Source: an uncultured Oscillospiraceae bacterium (GTDB taxonomy: Bacteria; Bacillota; Clostridia; Oscillospirales; Oscillospiraceae). From it: a stretch of DNA of 64,000 nucleotides. Location: the NCBI GenBank assembly GCA_934561175.1, contig CAKTFW010000001.1, forward strand, positions 1-64,000, given 5' to 3'. The notes below the pieces were generated by a model, which searched no databases, was not told the DNA's origin, and saw only the letters and a list, made by a program, of their open reading frames with translations. The stretch's first letter is position 1, and the number at the start of each line of letters is the position of its first letter. Shown one piece after another: positions 25,988-35,230 of this stretch. A program made the translations under genes and the position numbers.

Positions 25988-27008
25988 CCGTCTTCCCCCA
26001 TTCACGCAACAGGCTCATGGCCAGCCGTTTCATCTGTACAAAGTCCCGCGTACAGCCAACGCTGGCAGGACTGTGAATATACCGAATCGCTGCTGAAATC
26101 GCAGCCACGCGGCAGCCTGCCCGTGTCCGCTGAATTGCCTGTGCATCGGTTCCGCCGGCAATTCTCGTTTTGGTCTGCCAAGGGATCTGCTCCCGCTCTG
26201 CAATGGTGCACAGCTGTTCGTACAGGCCGCGGTCATATACTGTGCCGCCATCCATAAATGGCAGAACCGGCCCACGACCTGGGCTGCAGATTTTCTGTGC
26301 ATCCTTTGAAACCGGACTGTCTGCCGCCGTTGTTCCCTCCAGAACCAGTGCCAATGCCGGTTCAATCGAAAATGCCGCACCAAATGCACCGCGGCAGCCA
26401 ACCTCCTCGCAAACCGTGAAGGCAAACCAGGTATCCACCGGCAGCGGCTCCTGCAGGATACTTAACATAACGCCGCACCCTACCCGGTCATCCAGTGCCT
26501 TGACACTGAGCATATCGCCGGAGAGTTCCGTAATCGAATCAGCAAAGACGCCGAAACTGCCGGGCGGCGCAATCCGCTCCGCTTCCTCCCTGCTGGATGC
26601 CCCAATATCCAGATAAAGGCTCTCCAGTTTCGGCACCTGTCTGCGCGATGCCGTGTCGCACAGATGGATCGGTTTCATCCCGACGACGGCCGGAATGCGT
26701 TGCTCGCCCAAATAAACTGTTTTTCCAATGACAACGCGCCGGTCAACGCCGCCCAAAAAGCGAAAGCGTAAAAAGCCCTGCTCCGTTGCAGACTTAATCA
26801 ATACGCCAACCTCGTCCATATGCGCCGCCAACAAAATCGGTTTTTTCGGTGTCCGGGCACCGCGCTTCCACACCAACAGATTCCCCATTGCGTCCTGGCG
26901 AATTTCATCCGCCCAAGGCTGTGCGGCAGCACGGATAAAGTCACGCACCGGCTCCTCAAATCCAGACGGTCCAGAAAGTTGACATAACTTTTTAATCAAT
27001 TCAATCAT
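25980..27008 (-). CDS. M42-family metallopeptidase, copy 2 of 3
   Basis: The 342 residues show LCQLSGPSGFEEPVRDF at the start, then AHMDEVGVL, LDDRVGCG, CEEVGCRG, LVLEGTT and YIHSPAS. The metal-site set is complete, with Glu rather than Asp at the fourth ligand position. ATG 27008 follows GGAGG by seven bases and overlaps the third paralogue by ATGA. Substrate preference is unknown. Confidence 0.93.
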   Translation of the reverse strand: MIELIKKLCQLSGPSGFEEPVRDFIRAAAQPWADEIRQDAMGNLLVWKRGARTPKKPILLAAHMDEVGVLIKSATEQGFLRFRFLGGVDRRVVIGKTVYLGEQRIPAVVGMKPIHLCDTASRRQVPKLESLYLDIGASSREEAERIAPPGSFGVFADSITELSGDMLSVKALDDRVGCGVMLSILQEPLPVDTWFAFTVCEEVGCRGAFGAAFSIEPALALVLEGTTAADSPVSKDAQKICSPGRGPVLPFMDGGTVYDRGLYEQLCTIAEREQIPWQTKTRIAGGTDAQAIQRTRAGCRVAAISAAIRYIHSPASVGCTRDFVQMKRLAMSLLREWGKTDV

Positions 27009-28024
27009 TGCAGATCCTCCGGCCGCAGTGCGCGCAGCCACGCAGCGATCAGCTGCGCTGTATTCTCCGCATCTCGCAGATCGATTACTTCACACGGTGT
27101 GTGCATATAGCGCAGCGGCAGGGACACCATGGCCGCCGGAATTCCCTCGCCGGTGATTCCCGCCGCCATTGCATTTGTTCCCAGCGAACGCTCCATAATC
27201 TCTACTTTATGCGGAAGATTGCACTGCACGGCACACGCGCGCAGCTGTGCGGTCAAAGCTTTGGAAAGCAGTGGTCCCACACCGATGGCCGGACCTTCTC
27301 CCAACACAAACGCATCTTCTGCCGAAGTATCCGGCGAAGTGCCAAAGGTCACATCTACTGCAAGAACCGCTTGCGGCAGAATGGAAAACAAGCCGGCTTT
27401 TGCGCCGGCCATCGTACTCTCCTCCTGCACACTACCCAATACATACAGATCAAACGGCAGCGCATCCGTCAGTTCCAGCGTCCGGAGCAGCACTGCAAAG
27501 CAACTGCGATCATCCAGCGCCTTACCACAAAGTTGATATTCTCCCAGCCGGACCGGCTCTGTGGTAAAAACAGCCGGCGTTCCAACCGGTATCGTCTCGC
27601 CCCCCAAATCAATCCGCAGCCGGTCCAGATCAAACGCTTTTTCCTGTTCCTCTGCCGAAAGGATATGCGGTGGAAGGCAGGTTACCACGCCGCGGCGCGG
27701 CGGGTCCGCAAGAAGCTCTACCACTGTACCGGGCAAAACCCGTGGATCAATCGAGCCAAAAGCGGGCTGAAAAGTCAGATAATTTTCCTCCTGCCCTGTT
27801 ACAATCAGGCATACCTCATCCAGATGGGCATCCAGTACCACCCGCGGCGCATTCGGGCGGCCGCAACGGCGCAGGCCAATCAGATTTCCAAGCTTGTCAA
27901 TCCAGGTGGTATCCACCAGCGGTGCAAGGAACTGTGCGGCGGTTTCCACCGCTGCTGTCTCCCGCCCCGTTGGACCCGCTGCTGCTGAAAGCGCCATCGC
28001 TGCACGAAGAAGCAAATCTGTCAC
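27005..28024 (-). CDS. M42-family metallopeptidase, copy 3 of 3
   Basis: The 339 residues keep DAHLDEVCL, LDDRSCFA, VQEESTMAGA, AVDVTFG and YMHTPCEV, so the catalytic set is present although the opening AHMD is AHLD. It starts at GTG 28024, overlapping the murD stop, with no strong ribosome site; translational coupling to murD seems likely. It is the most divergent of the three copies. Confidence 0.9.
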   Translation of the reverse strand: MTDLLLRAAMALSAAAGPTGRETAAVETAAQFLAPLVDTTWIDKLGNLIGLRRCGRPNAPRVVLDAHLDEVCLIVTGQEENYLTFQPAFGSIDPRVLPGTVVELLADPPRRGVVTCLPPHILSAEEQEKAFDLDRLRIDLGGETIPVGTPAVFTTEPVRLGEYQLCGKALDDRSCFAVLLRTLELTDALPFDLYVLGSVQEESTMAGAKAGLFSILPQAVLAVDVTFGTSPDTSAEDAFVLGEGPAIGVGPLLSKALTAQLRACAVQCNLPHKVEIMERSLGTNAMAAGITGEGIPAAMVSLPLRYMHTPCEVIDLRDAENTAQLIAAWLRALRPEDLQ

Positions 28025-29391
28025 AGTTCCATCACCGTTTTCTTAAATTCATTTCCCCGCTCCATAAAGTTGCGGAATCGGTCAAAAGAAGCACTGGCTG
28101 GCGAGAGCATCACAACATCGCCTGCCTGCGCACGGGCTGCGGCCGTCCGAATTGCTTCGTAAAAGTCTGCAATCTCCAAAATTTCCGGCTTTCCCGGCTG
28201 ATAGTCCGGTGCAGCCAATACAGCCTCCCGGATTTTCGGTGCAGTCGCCCCTGTGAGCACCAGCAGTTTTACATGCGCCGTAATTTCCGGCCCCAAGACA
28301 TCATAGGGAATATGCTTGTCATAGCCGCCGGCAATCAAGATGATCTTTTCCGCAAAACTGCGCAAGCCGGCAATGGTACGCGTCGGACTGGATGCAATGG
28401 AATCATTATAGTACCGCACATTGTCTTTGACCCGTACCAACTCAATCCGGTGCTCCACGCCGCCAAAATCGGCAGCCAACTGGCGAATCACTGCATCCGG
28501 TACCAGTCCCGCAACCGCCGCGATGGCCGCCATATAATTTTCCACATTGTGCAGCCCCGGAAGCCGAATCTCTTTTCGATTCAGCACTTCCTCGCCATTT
28601 TCCCTGCGCACAATCTCGCCATCCAACCAAACAAATGCGCGTTCTGTGCGGGAAAACATGCGTACACTGCCCTTTGCCTTTGCTGCAAAACTGCGTGTCA
28701 CTGCATTATCTGCATTCAGGATCAAAGCATCCTCCGAATTCTGATGCAAATAAATATTCTCTTTTGCAGCCGTGTATTCTGCCATATCACGATGAATATC
28801 CAGATGATTCGGTGCCAAATTGGTAATCACCGCTATATGCGGACTCTGCTGCATGGTCATCAGCTGAAAAGAGCTAAGCTCCAGAACTGCAAAATCATCC
28901 TGTGTCATCTTCGGCGTCTGATCCAGCAGTGGCTGCCCAATATTGCCGCCAACCCAAACGGTTTTCCCCGCTGCACGGAGCATTTCTGAAATAAGCGTCG
29001 TCGTCGTCGTTTTTCCGTCCGATCCGGTAACTGCAATCATCTGGCACGGGCAAACCGAAAAAAAGGCCTCCATCTCAGAGGTCAAAACCGTACCCTTTGC
29101 CACAAGCGACAAAATCGCCGGATGATCCGGCCGCATACCGGGCGTGCGAAACACCACATCGCCCTCCAGATTTTCCAGATAATCAGGGCCAAGCTTTAAG
29201 GTCGCACCCATTTGTGCAAATTCCAGCAATTCTGCATCCGGTGCTTCCCGCTTGTCACAGCCAGTGACTTGCAGGCCGTGCTCCAGCAGCAGCCGCATCA
29301 GCGGGCGGTTGGAAACGCCCAGACCCAAAACCAGAATTCGCTTTCCCTGTAAAGACTGCAAATAAGTTTCAAACTTTGTCAAATTCATCAT
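28021..29391 (-). CDS. murD: UDP-N-acetylmuramoyl-L-alanine--D-glutamate ligase
   Basis: The 456 residues give the Mur ligase layout: an N-terminal Rossmann domain (ILVLGLGVSNRP), the ATP P-loop GSDGKTTTT, ELSSFQL and NLAPNHLDIH, then YNDSIASSPTRT. It adds D-Glu to UDP-MurNAc-L-Ala. Tandem ATGs at 29391 and 29388 have only a weak GAAGAG site. The gene begins 13 bp after the 3' end of RNase P RNA, outside the usual dcw cluster. Confidence 0.96.
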   Translation of the reverse strand: MMNLTKFETYLQSLQGKRILVLGLGVSNRPLMRLLLEHGLQVTGCDKREAPDAELLEFAQMGATLKLGPDYLENLEGDVVFRTPGMRPDHPAILSLVAKGTVLTSEMEAFFSVCPCQMIAVTGSDGKTTTTTLISEMLRAAGKTVWVGGNIGQPLLDQTPKMTQDDFAVLELSSFQLMTMQQSPHIAVITNLAPNHLDIHRDMAEYTAAKENIYLHQNSEDALILNADNAVTRSFAAKAKGSVRMFSRTERAFVWLDGEIVRRENGEEVLNRKEIRLPGLHNVENYMAAIAAVAGLVPDAVIRQLAADFGGVEHRIELVRVKDNVRYYNDSIASSPTRTIAGLRSFAEKIILIAGGYDKHIPYDVLGPEITAHVKLLVLTGATAPKIREAVLAAPDYQPGKPEILEIADFYEAIRTAAARAQAGDVVMLSPASASFDRFRNFMERGNEFKKTVMEL

Positions 29392-29404
29392 CTCTTCATT
29401 CTAA

Positions 29405-29770
29405 TGCGACCGGGCCTGTAAGCCGGGTTCTGTCATTTAAGACAGCCATCTATCTCGACGCACCGTTACCGGTGCGCTCAAGCCGCCTCCCTGGGACGGT
29501 CGGGCCAACCGCATGTCCCACCACGGCGTTGCTCCGGATAGAGTTTACAGCGATGGACGCTTCCACGCCATCGGATAGGCTCTTACCTCTATCTTTCCAC
29601 CCTTACTGGTAAATTCAGCAATCGCTGATACGCCAGCGGTCTATCTCTGTTGCACTTTTCCTAGGGTCACCCCCGGCGGATGTTATCCGTTATCCTTGCC
29701 CTTTGGAGCCCGGACTTTCCTCACTGATAGCCTTTCGGCGGCACAGCGCGGCTGTCCAGCCCGGTCGCCG
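29405..29770 (-). ncRNA. rnpB: RNase P RNA, bacterial type A
   Basis: About 366 nt. The 5' part on the minus strand includes GAGGAAAGTCCGGGCTCC, the 3' part ACAGAACCCGGCTTA, and the ends pair as P1 (GCGACCGGGC, 29759-29768, with 29406-29415). The mid region has the conserved GTGCAACAGAGATAGACCGC. It is the catalytic RNA that matures tRNA 5' ends. The promoter fits exactly, with the start point near 29768. No terminator is seen before murD. Confidence 0.95.
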
Positions 29771-29774
29771 TTTT

Positions 29775-29803
29775 ATTGTACCTGACAGGCCGTGGAAAGT
29801 CAA
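29775..29803 (-). promoter_or_regulatory. Sigma-A promoter of rnpB (and probably murD)
   Basis: On the minus strand TTGACT (29798-29803), 17 bp, TACAAT (29775-29780). The region 29804-29980 upstream holds no gene I can support. Confidence 0.85.
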
Positions 29804-29980
29804 ACCGTTTGCATTTTTTGCCATTCATTTTTCTTGGCTTTTAGATTGTCCTTTTGCCGCGGCAATGCTGCCGTTTTTCCCGTTTGCGTCCCCGGCCAGC
29901 GGACATCCTTTTCGCCACAGAGCACAGCTGATTTTCGCAGGGAATCTTCTCCATTTTTATCCGTTCTTTTGCACAGTTTT

Positions 29981-30009
29981 TTGACATTATGTCAATCCAT
30001 TTCAATAAT
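29981..30009 (+). promoter_or_regulatory. Thiolase operon promoter with overlapping palindrome
   Basis: TTGACA (29981-29986), 17 bp, AATAAT (30004-30009). The -35 box is part of the perfect palindrome TTGACATTATGTCAA (29981-29995), which suggests a repressor site. The leader to the first ATG is about 155 nt with no obvious gene. Confidence 0.6.
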
Positions 30010-30171
30010 TATGAATAAAAATCAGGGAAAAAGCGCGGTTTTCCTTTACACTTCGCGCGGATCTTGGTATCTTATATTTATAGTATCTGATTCGGAAACC
30101 GGATCGGCTGATCAATTGCGGCCAGAACGGCGGAAAAATCGGCAAATATGAAACAGAAAGGAAATACTAGT

Positions 30172-31371
30172 ATGCGTGAAGTAGTATTTGTAGACGGCGC
30201 GCGCTCTATTTTCGGAAAACAGGGTGGCGGCCTGAAAGACCTTTGCTCTACCGACATCGCTTCTCTGGTCATCAAAGGCCTGCTTGAGAAGACCAAGGTG
30301 ATGGAGAAGGCAACGGTTGACGGTGTTGTCTGCGGCAGTGCCCAGGGCGACATCAAGGCCTTCAACCCCTCCCGTTATGCCGCGCTCGGCGCCGGCCTCC
30401 CCATTGAAACGGAGTGCCATTACATCGAGATGCAGTGTGGCTCTGCTATCACTTCCATCAACCACGCAGCTGCACAGATCGCTCTGGGCTTTGCTGACAT
30501 TATGATTGCCGGCGGCATGGAGTCCCATTCCACCTCCGCGACCTACTACAGCACTACCGTTCAGCCCTATAAGCAGATCGGCCCGACCCCGCTGAAGATG
30601 CACCTAGCTCCGACTCCGGATCAGGATATCTCCATGATTCAGGTTTCCGATGGCATGGCAATTAAATGGGGCGCAAGCCGTGAAGCATGTGATGAATATG
30701 CACTGCGTTCTCAGGAGCGTCTGGCCGCCGCTTATGCTTCCGGCCTGATCGGCGACGAGATCATCCCCTATGTCAAGCCCGCAACCAAGAAAACTCCGGA
30801 GCAGGTCTTTGACAAGGATGAGTTCCCCCGTCCGGAGACCAGCATGGCTGGCCTGTCCAAGCTGAAGCCCGTTCTGGAGGGTGGCGTTACCACTGCCGGC
30901 AACGCTTCCGGTAAGAACGACGGTGCTGCTTTCGTTCTGATGATGACTGCTGACAAGGCTAAGGAGCTCGGCTATGAGCCTTACGCCCGCTGGGTCATCG
31001 GTGCTGATATCGGTGTTGAGCCGCGTTACATGGGCATCGGCCCCGCTTTCTCCAGCCTGAAGGCTCTGAAAATGGCTGGCCTGACCATGGACGATCTGAG
31101 CGTCTTCGAGTGCAACGAGGCATTTGCTGCACAGAACCTGGGCGTCATTTACGAGCTTGAGAACCAGATCGGTAAGAAAATCGACCAGAGCATGTGGAAC
31201 CCGAACGGCGGCGCAATCTCCATTGGCCACCCGAATGGCGCTTCCGGCGCTCGTATCGGCATCTTCGCAATGAAGGAGCTGGAGAGAAACGGCGGCAAGT
31301 ACGGTTTGTTCTCCGCTTGCTGCGGTGGCGGTCATGGTACCACCACCATCATTGAGAATCTGAGACGCTAA
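30172..31371 (+). CDS. Thiolase family protein (acetyl-CoA C-acyltransferase), copy 1
   Basis: The 399 residues hold all thiolase catalytic motifs: the acyl-accepting Cys in EMQCGSAI, the GHPNGASG His and the C-terminal Cys in CCGGGHG. It condenses two acyl-CoA, or cleaves 3-oxoacyl-CoA with CoA. ATG 30172 follows AAAGGAAA; an upstream in-frame ATG lacks family similarity. Codon use is strongly biased (AAG, CTG, GCC/GCT), indicating high expression. It sits 16 bp from a paralogue, opposite a hydroxyacyl-CoA pathway. Confidence 0.95.
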   Translation: MREVVFVDGARSIFGKQGGGLKDLCSTDIASLVIKGLLEKTKVMEKATVDGVVCGSAQGDIKAFNPSRYAALGAGLPIETECHYIEMQCGSAITSINHAAAQIALGFADIMIAGGMESHSTSATYYSTTVQPYKQIGPTPLKMHLAPTPDQDISMIQVSDGMAIKWGASREACDEYALRSQERLAAAYASGLIGDEIIPYVKPATKKTPEQVFDKDEFPRPETSMAGLSKLKPVLEGGVTTAGNASGKNDGAAFVLMMTADKAKELGYEPYARWVIGADIGVEPRYMGIGPAFSSLKALKMAGLTMDDLSVFECNEAFAAQNLGVIYELENQIGKKIDQSMWNPNGGAISIGHPNGASGARIGIFAMKELERNGGKYGLFSACCGGGHGTTTIIENLRR

Positions 31372-31387
31372 GCGGGAGGTTAATAAG

Positions 31388-32593
31388 ATGAGTGAACGCG
31401 AAGTAGTTATTGTTGACTATGCAAGATCTGCCTTCGGCAGACTGGGCGGCGGCCTCCGTGACTTCGCTGCCTGTGAAATCGGCGGCGAGATCATCAAGGG
31501 TTTGGTCAAGAAGTCCGGCATTATGGAGCGTGGCTTTGTCGACAGTGTCATTGCTGGTTGCGCCCACGGTGACTCCAAGACGCAGCTGATCGCCCGCTAC
31601 GCATGCCTGTACTCCGGCCTGCCCTATGAGACTTCCGCAACTTTCGTTGAGATGCAGTGCGGTTCTTCCATCATGGCTCTGAACCAGGCTGCTTGGAAGA
31701 TTAAGATGGGTATGGCTGAGATCGCTATCTGCGGCGGCATGGAGTGCCATTCCCAGCATCCGGCATTCATGTCCAGCATCACCCCTCCCTACAAGGAAAT
31801 GGCTCCGATGCTGTACGAGAAAGGCCTGACCCCGATCGCTGAGCGCGACATCTCCATGATCAGCGTCAGCGATAAGATTGCAAAGACCTGCGGCATTTCC
31901 CGTGAGGCTTGCGACGAGTACTCCGTCCGCAGCCAGGCTCGCCTGCAGGAGGGCTACAAGAATGGCACCATCGGCCCGGAAATCCTGCCGATCACCATTC
32001 CGGCTACCAAGAAGACGCCGGAAATCGTCGTTGACAAGGACGAGTTCCCCCGTCCCGGCACCAACATGGAGGGTCTGTCCAAGCTCCGTCCGATCAACCC
32101 TGATGGTGTTACCACTGCCGGTAACTCCTCCGGCCTGAACGACGGTGCCGCTTTCCTGCTGGTCATGACCGCAGAAAAGGCAAAAGAGCTGGGCTATGAG
32201 CCGATCGCTCGTTGGGTGACCTGTGCACACTGCGGCTACTACGAAGACCTGATGGGTCTGGCTCCCACCTTCTCCAACCTGAAGGCAATGAAGCTGGCTG
32301 GCCTGCAGCTGAAGGATATCGATGTCATTGAGTGCAACGAGGCTTTTGCTGCACAGAACCTGGGCGTTATTCACATGATGGAGAAAGAGACCGGTCTGAC
32401 TATCGACCAGTCCAAGTGGAACCCGAATGGCGGTGCAATCTCCATCGGCCATCCGAACGGCGCTTCCGGTGCCCGTATTTCCATCTTCGCAATGCGTCAG
32501 CTGGAGAAGACTGGCGGCAAGTATGGCATCATCTCCGCTTGCTGCGGCGGCGGTCTGGGTGCTACCGCACTGATCGAGAACCTGCGTCGCTAA
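31388..32593 (+). CDS. Thiolase family protein (acetyl-CoA C-acyltransferase), copy 2
   Basis: The 401 residues are clearly paralogous to the upstream thiolase, with EMQCGSSIM, GHPNGASG and CCGGGLG intact. GGGAGG precedes the ATG. Differences cluster in the middle domain (YSGLPYET, HPAFMSS), where chain length or substituent specificity is usually set, so the two copies may accept different 3-oxoacyl-CoA. Codon bias is again high. It ends at a strong terminator. Confidence 0.95.
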   Translation: MSEREVVIVDYARSAFGRLGGGLRDFAACEIGGEIIKGLVKKSGIMERGFVDSVIAGCAHGDSKTQLIARYACLYSGLPYETSATFVEMQCGSSIMALNQAAWKIKMGMAEIAICGGMECHSQHPAFMSSITPPYKEMAPMLYEKGLTPIAERDISMISVSDKIAKTCGISREACDEYSVRSQARLQEGYKNGTIGPEILPITIPATKKTPEIVVDKDEFPRPGTNMEGLSKLRPINPDGVTTAGNSSGLNDGAAFLLVMTAEKAKELGYEPIARWVTCAHCGYYEDLMGLAPTFSNLKAMKLAGLQLKDIDVIECNEAFAAQNLGVIHMMEKETGLTIDQSKWNPNGGAISIGHPNGASGARISIFAMRQLEKTGGKYGIISACCGGGLGATALIENLRR

Positions 32594-32610
32594 TTCTGGC
32601 ACAAATCAAA

Positions 32611-32650
32611 AATATCGGCCTCCGGATCAAATCCGGAGGCCGATTTCTTG
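32611..32650 (+). terminator. Terminator of the thiolase operon
   Basis: A 14-bp perfect stem (32614-32627 / 32631-32644) with a three-base loop, followed by TTCTTG and preceded by an A-run. Confidence 0.85.
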
Positions 32651-32700
32651 TGCAAAAGTCGTCCTGCTTTGTGCGGGGCTGAAAAAGGATCTGAACATTC

Positions 32701-33654
32701 TTGGAAAACAAGTCACATGTTTCCAATCAAGTTGTCACATTTTTATTGCTGATTTTGGCAATCAGCATCTGGGGCTCTGCCTATATTACCAGTAAAATTG
32801 CCTCTTCTCAGTCTGATATTTTTGTATTTCTAATGATGCGTTTCGGCGTTTCCTGCGTGGGCCTGACCGTGGTGGACGCGCTCCGTCCTAAAAAACACCT
32901 TTCACCGGAGCAGCGTGCCCGTTATCATGTCACAAAAAAGGATCTGCCAATGGTCGCGTTCGTTGGCATTGTCGGCTATACCATCTCACTTGGATTTCAA
33001 ACCTATGGCACAAAATACGCCGGTGCCGGTGTCTCTTCTCTGATCAATGCTATGAACCCCGTTGTCATCTGCATTTTGGCCGTAGTAATCTTACATGAGC
33101 ACATCAACATTCATAAGCTGCTCTGCCTTGCAATCGCGGTGATTGGTGCATTTTGCATCGTTGGCTTTGGTGAAATCGCCCACCCAATCGGAATTCTTTT
33201 CTCATTCCTGGCAGTTTTCTTCTGGGCCTATGTCAGTGTCTTAATTCGAATCATGACGCACAAATATGATCCGGTCACGCTGACGCGATGGGAGCTATAT
33301 TTTGCAGAACTGGCCACCATTCCGCTTGTATTGTTTATGATGATTACACACCCCGGTGTTGAGCGTGCTTTTTTGAATCCTCAAGTCTGGCTGTGCGCAC
33401 TCTACAGCGGCGGCGTCAGCACCATTGTTGGTCATACACTTTGGAATGTCTGCCTGTCCCGCTGTGAAGCCTCTACCTGTTCTCTTTTCTATCCCATGCA
33501 GCCGTTGACCGCTATGATTTTAGGCGTCCTGTTATTAGACGAGAAACTTTCTGCCGGTACTGTCATCGGCGGTATTTTAATTATTCTTGGCGTAATCTAT
33601 TCTTCCGTGAGCAGCATTCTGGTGGAAAAACATCACCACGCAAGTCATACCTAA
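32701..33654 (+). CDS. EamA/DMT-family transporter
   Basis: The 317 residues have about ten hydrophobic helices in two repeats, including TLWNVCLSRCEASTCSLFYPMQPLTAMILGVLLLDE, trimmed here to its hallmark NVCLSRCEAS and YPMQPLTA of the second EamA domain. Members export metabolites such as amino acids or purines; the substrate is unknown. The start is TTG 32701 with AAAGGA upstream; an ATG start would lose the first helix. Between terminators, it forms its own transcript. Confidence 0.88.
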   Translation: MENKSHVSNQVVTFLLLILAISIWGSAYITSKIASSQSDIFVFLMMRFGVSCVGLTVVDALRPKKHLSPEQRARYHVTKKDLPMVAFVGIVGYTISLGFQTYGTKYAGAGVSSLINAMNPVVICILAVVILHEHINIHKLLCLAIAVIGAFCIVGFGEIAHPIGILFSFLAVFFWAYVSVLIRIMTHKYDPVTLTRWELYFAELATIPLVLFMMITHPGVERAFLNPQVWLCALYSGGVSTIVGHTLWNVCLSRCEASTCSLFYPMQPLTAMILGVLLLDEKLSAGTVIGGILIILGVIYSSVSSILVEKHHHASHT

Positions 33655-33691
33655 AAAAACCTGTCGAAGCGTTGCTTCGACAGGTTTTTTT
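33654..33691. terminator. Bidirectional terminator between EamA gene and uxaA copy 1
   Basis: A long perfect stem (33654-33670 / 33674-33690) with a three-base loop and T-runs on both strands separates the convergent genes. Confidence 0.88.
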
Positions 33692-33692
33692 G

Positions 33693-35198
33693 TTACATGT
33701 TGGGACCAACGCGGAAGGTGCCATACATATAATATCCATTGGTTTCATTCCGCGTACGATATTCTCCATTGACAGTCTTCATAATCGCCTCGTACAGTTC
33801 ATCCTCCATTTGCTGGACGACTGCCGGATCTTCTGTCTCCAGCATCGGACCGCAGTTATAATCAATCCATTTTGGCTTTTTCGCTGCCAGACGGTTATTG
33901 GAAGCGAGCCGGAACAGCGGACCACCAAAACCAGCCGGCGTGCCGCGGCCGGTAGTGAAAATCGTCAACACTGCACCAGCTGCAATCTGTGCCGTAATAC
34001 CGGTCAGATCGTTACCGGGACCATCCACCAGAATGAAGCCCTGCTTGGTAGCACGATGACCATATTTGACAACCTCATATACCGCACAGTCACCGCCCTT
34101 CTGAATACAGCCCAGCGACTTATCTTCAATCGTGGTTAAACCGCCCGCTTTGTTGCCCTGCGTCGGGTTTTCATTCATCTTATAGCCGAACTTCTCATAA
34201 AAATCCAGATTTCGGTAGATCATGTCAACGATATCTTGAAATACTTTTTCGTCAATTGCGCGATTCATCAGCAAATGCTCACCGCCAATCATCTCCGAGA
34301 CCTCTGTAATACTGGTTGTGGCACCTTCCCGAACCAGACGATTGCAAACCCGGCCCAGCAATTTATTGGCGGTAATGCCCGAAAATCCATCCGATCCGCC
34401 GCAGTTAAATGCGATATGCAGCTTTTCAATGTTGACCTCTTCCCGGTGATCCTGCTCAATTTTTTCCATCAATTCGTCACAGAGCTTCATACCCGCCTCA
34501 AACTCGTCATCTTCATCCTGCAGAACCAGAAAACGAATTCGCTCCGGATCCAGATCTTCTCCCATGTACTTGCGCAGATTAACAAGATCGTTAACCTCAC
34601 ACCCCAAGCTGACAACCAGAATACCGCCAAAGTTGCCGTTGGTCATAAATCCAGCCATCGTCTCTGCGGTCAGCTTCAGGTCTTCCCCTGCCTGGCTGCA
34701 TCCAAACTCCTGGTGCAATGCCAGCACACCGTCAAAATCGGCACAGGCAGGATATTTCTCCTCGACCATTTTTGCCAGTCTCTCTGTCGGGCCATTGGCA
34801 CAAAATACAGTCGGCAGCATCAGCAGATAATTTCGGACACCAACTGCACCGTTTTTTCTGACATAGCCGCGGAATGTTTTATCAGAGTGTCCCCGCAAAA
34901 CCGTCTTGCTCGAATCAAACTGGTAAGTATAGGTTCGCCGTCCATCTGCATTGGACTTCAAATTATGATCATGCACATAACCGCCAACCGGTACATTCTC
35001 CGTTGCTGTGCCGATTGCATTGCCATACTTGATCGCTGTTTCTCCAGCTGCAATTGCTTTCAGTGCAATTTTATGCCCGTTGGGAATATCCGCAAGCACC
35101 GGGATTTTCTGACCAGCGACTTGAATGGTCTCTCCCTGCTTCAAATCCCGTAATGCAACTGCCACATTATCATTTTCATAAATTCGAATTGCATCCAT
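33693..35198 (-). CDS. UxaA-family (altronate/galactarate-type) dehydratase, copy 1
   Basis: The 501 residues join an N-terminal SAF domain (about 1-90, ending VHDHNLKS) to a UxaA/GarD catalytic domain with EFGCSQA, SLGCEVND and NCGGSDGFSGITAN. Characterised members dehydrate altronate or galactarate to 2-keto-3-deoxy acids with Fe2+; SuyAB of this superfamily eliminates sulfite from sulfolactate. ATG 35198 follows GGAGG. It is very similar to copy 2, both 501 residues, but has its own promoter and a possible operator. The true substrate is not known. Confidence 0.9.
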   Translation of the reverse strand: MDAIRIYENDNVAVALRDLKQGETIQVAGQKIPVLADIPNGHKIALKAIAAGETAIKYGNAIGTATENVPVGGYVHDHNLKSNADGRRTYTYQFDSSKTVLRGHSDKTFRGYVRKNGAVGVRNYLLMLPTVFCANGPTERLAKMVEEKYPACADFDGVLALHQEFGCSQAGEDLKLTAETMAGFMTNGNFGGILVVSLGCEVNDLVNLRKYMGEDLDPERIRFLVLQDEDDEFEAGMKLCDELMEKIEQDHREEVNIEKLHIAFNCGGSDGFSGITANKLLGRVCNRLVREGATTSITEVSEMIGGEHLLMNRAIDEKVFQDIVDMIYRNLDFYEKFGYKMNENPTQGNKAGGLTTIEDKSLGCIQKGGDCAVYEVVKYGHRATKQGFILVDGPGNDLTGITAQIAAGAVLTIFTTGRGTPAGFGGPLFRLASNNRLAAKKPKWIDYNCGPMLETEDPAVVQQMEDELYEAIMKTVNGEYRTRNETNGYYMYGTFRVGPNM

Positions 35199-35230
35199 GA
35201 TTCTACCTCCATACTGTGATGTTCTGCCTT

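Noticed and set aside
29841..29954. 37-residue basic peptide frame on the minus strand upstream of rnpB
   Set aside because: It has a weak GGAT-type ribosome site, no promoter and low-complexity Arg/Lys composition; not enough to call a gene.
30172..32593. Classical butyrate operon
   Set aside because: Butyryl-CoA dehydrogenase, EtfAB and a butyryl-CoA transferase or kinase are all missing, and the thiolases are on the other strand from hbd and crotonase.
31349..32602. Long minus-strand open frame opposite thiolase copy 2
   Set aside because: It mirrors a highly codon-biased gene with complete thiolase motifs and shows no family features of its own.
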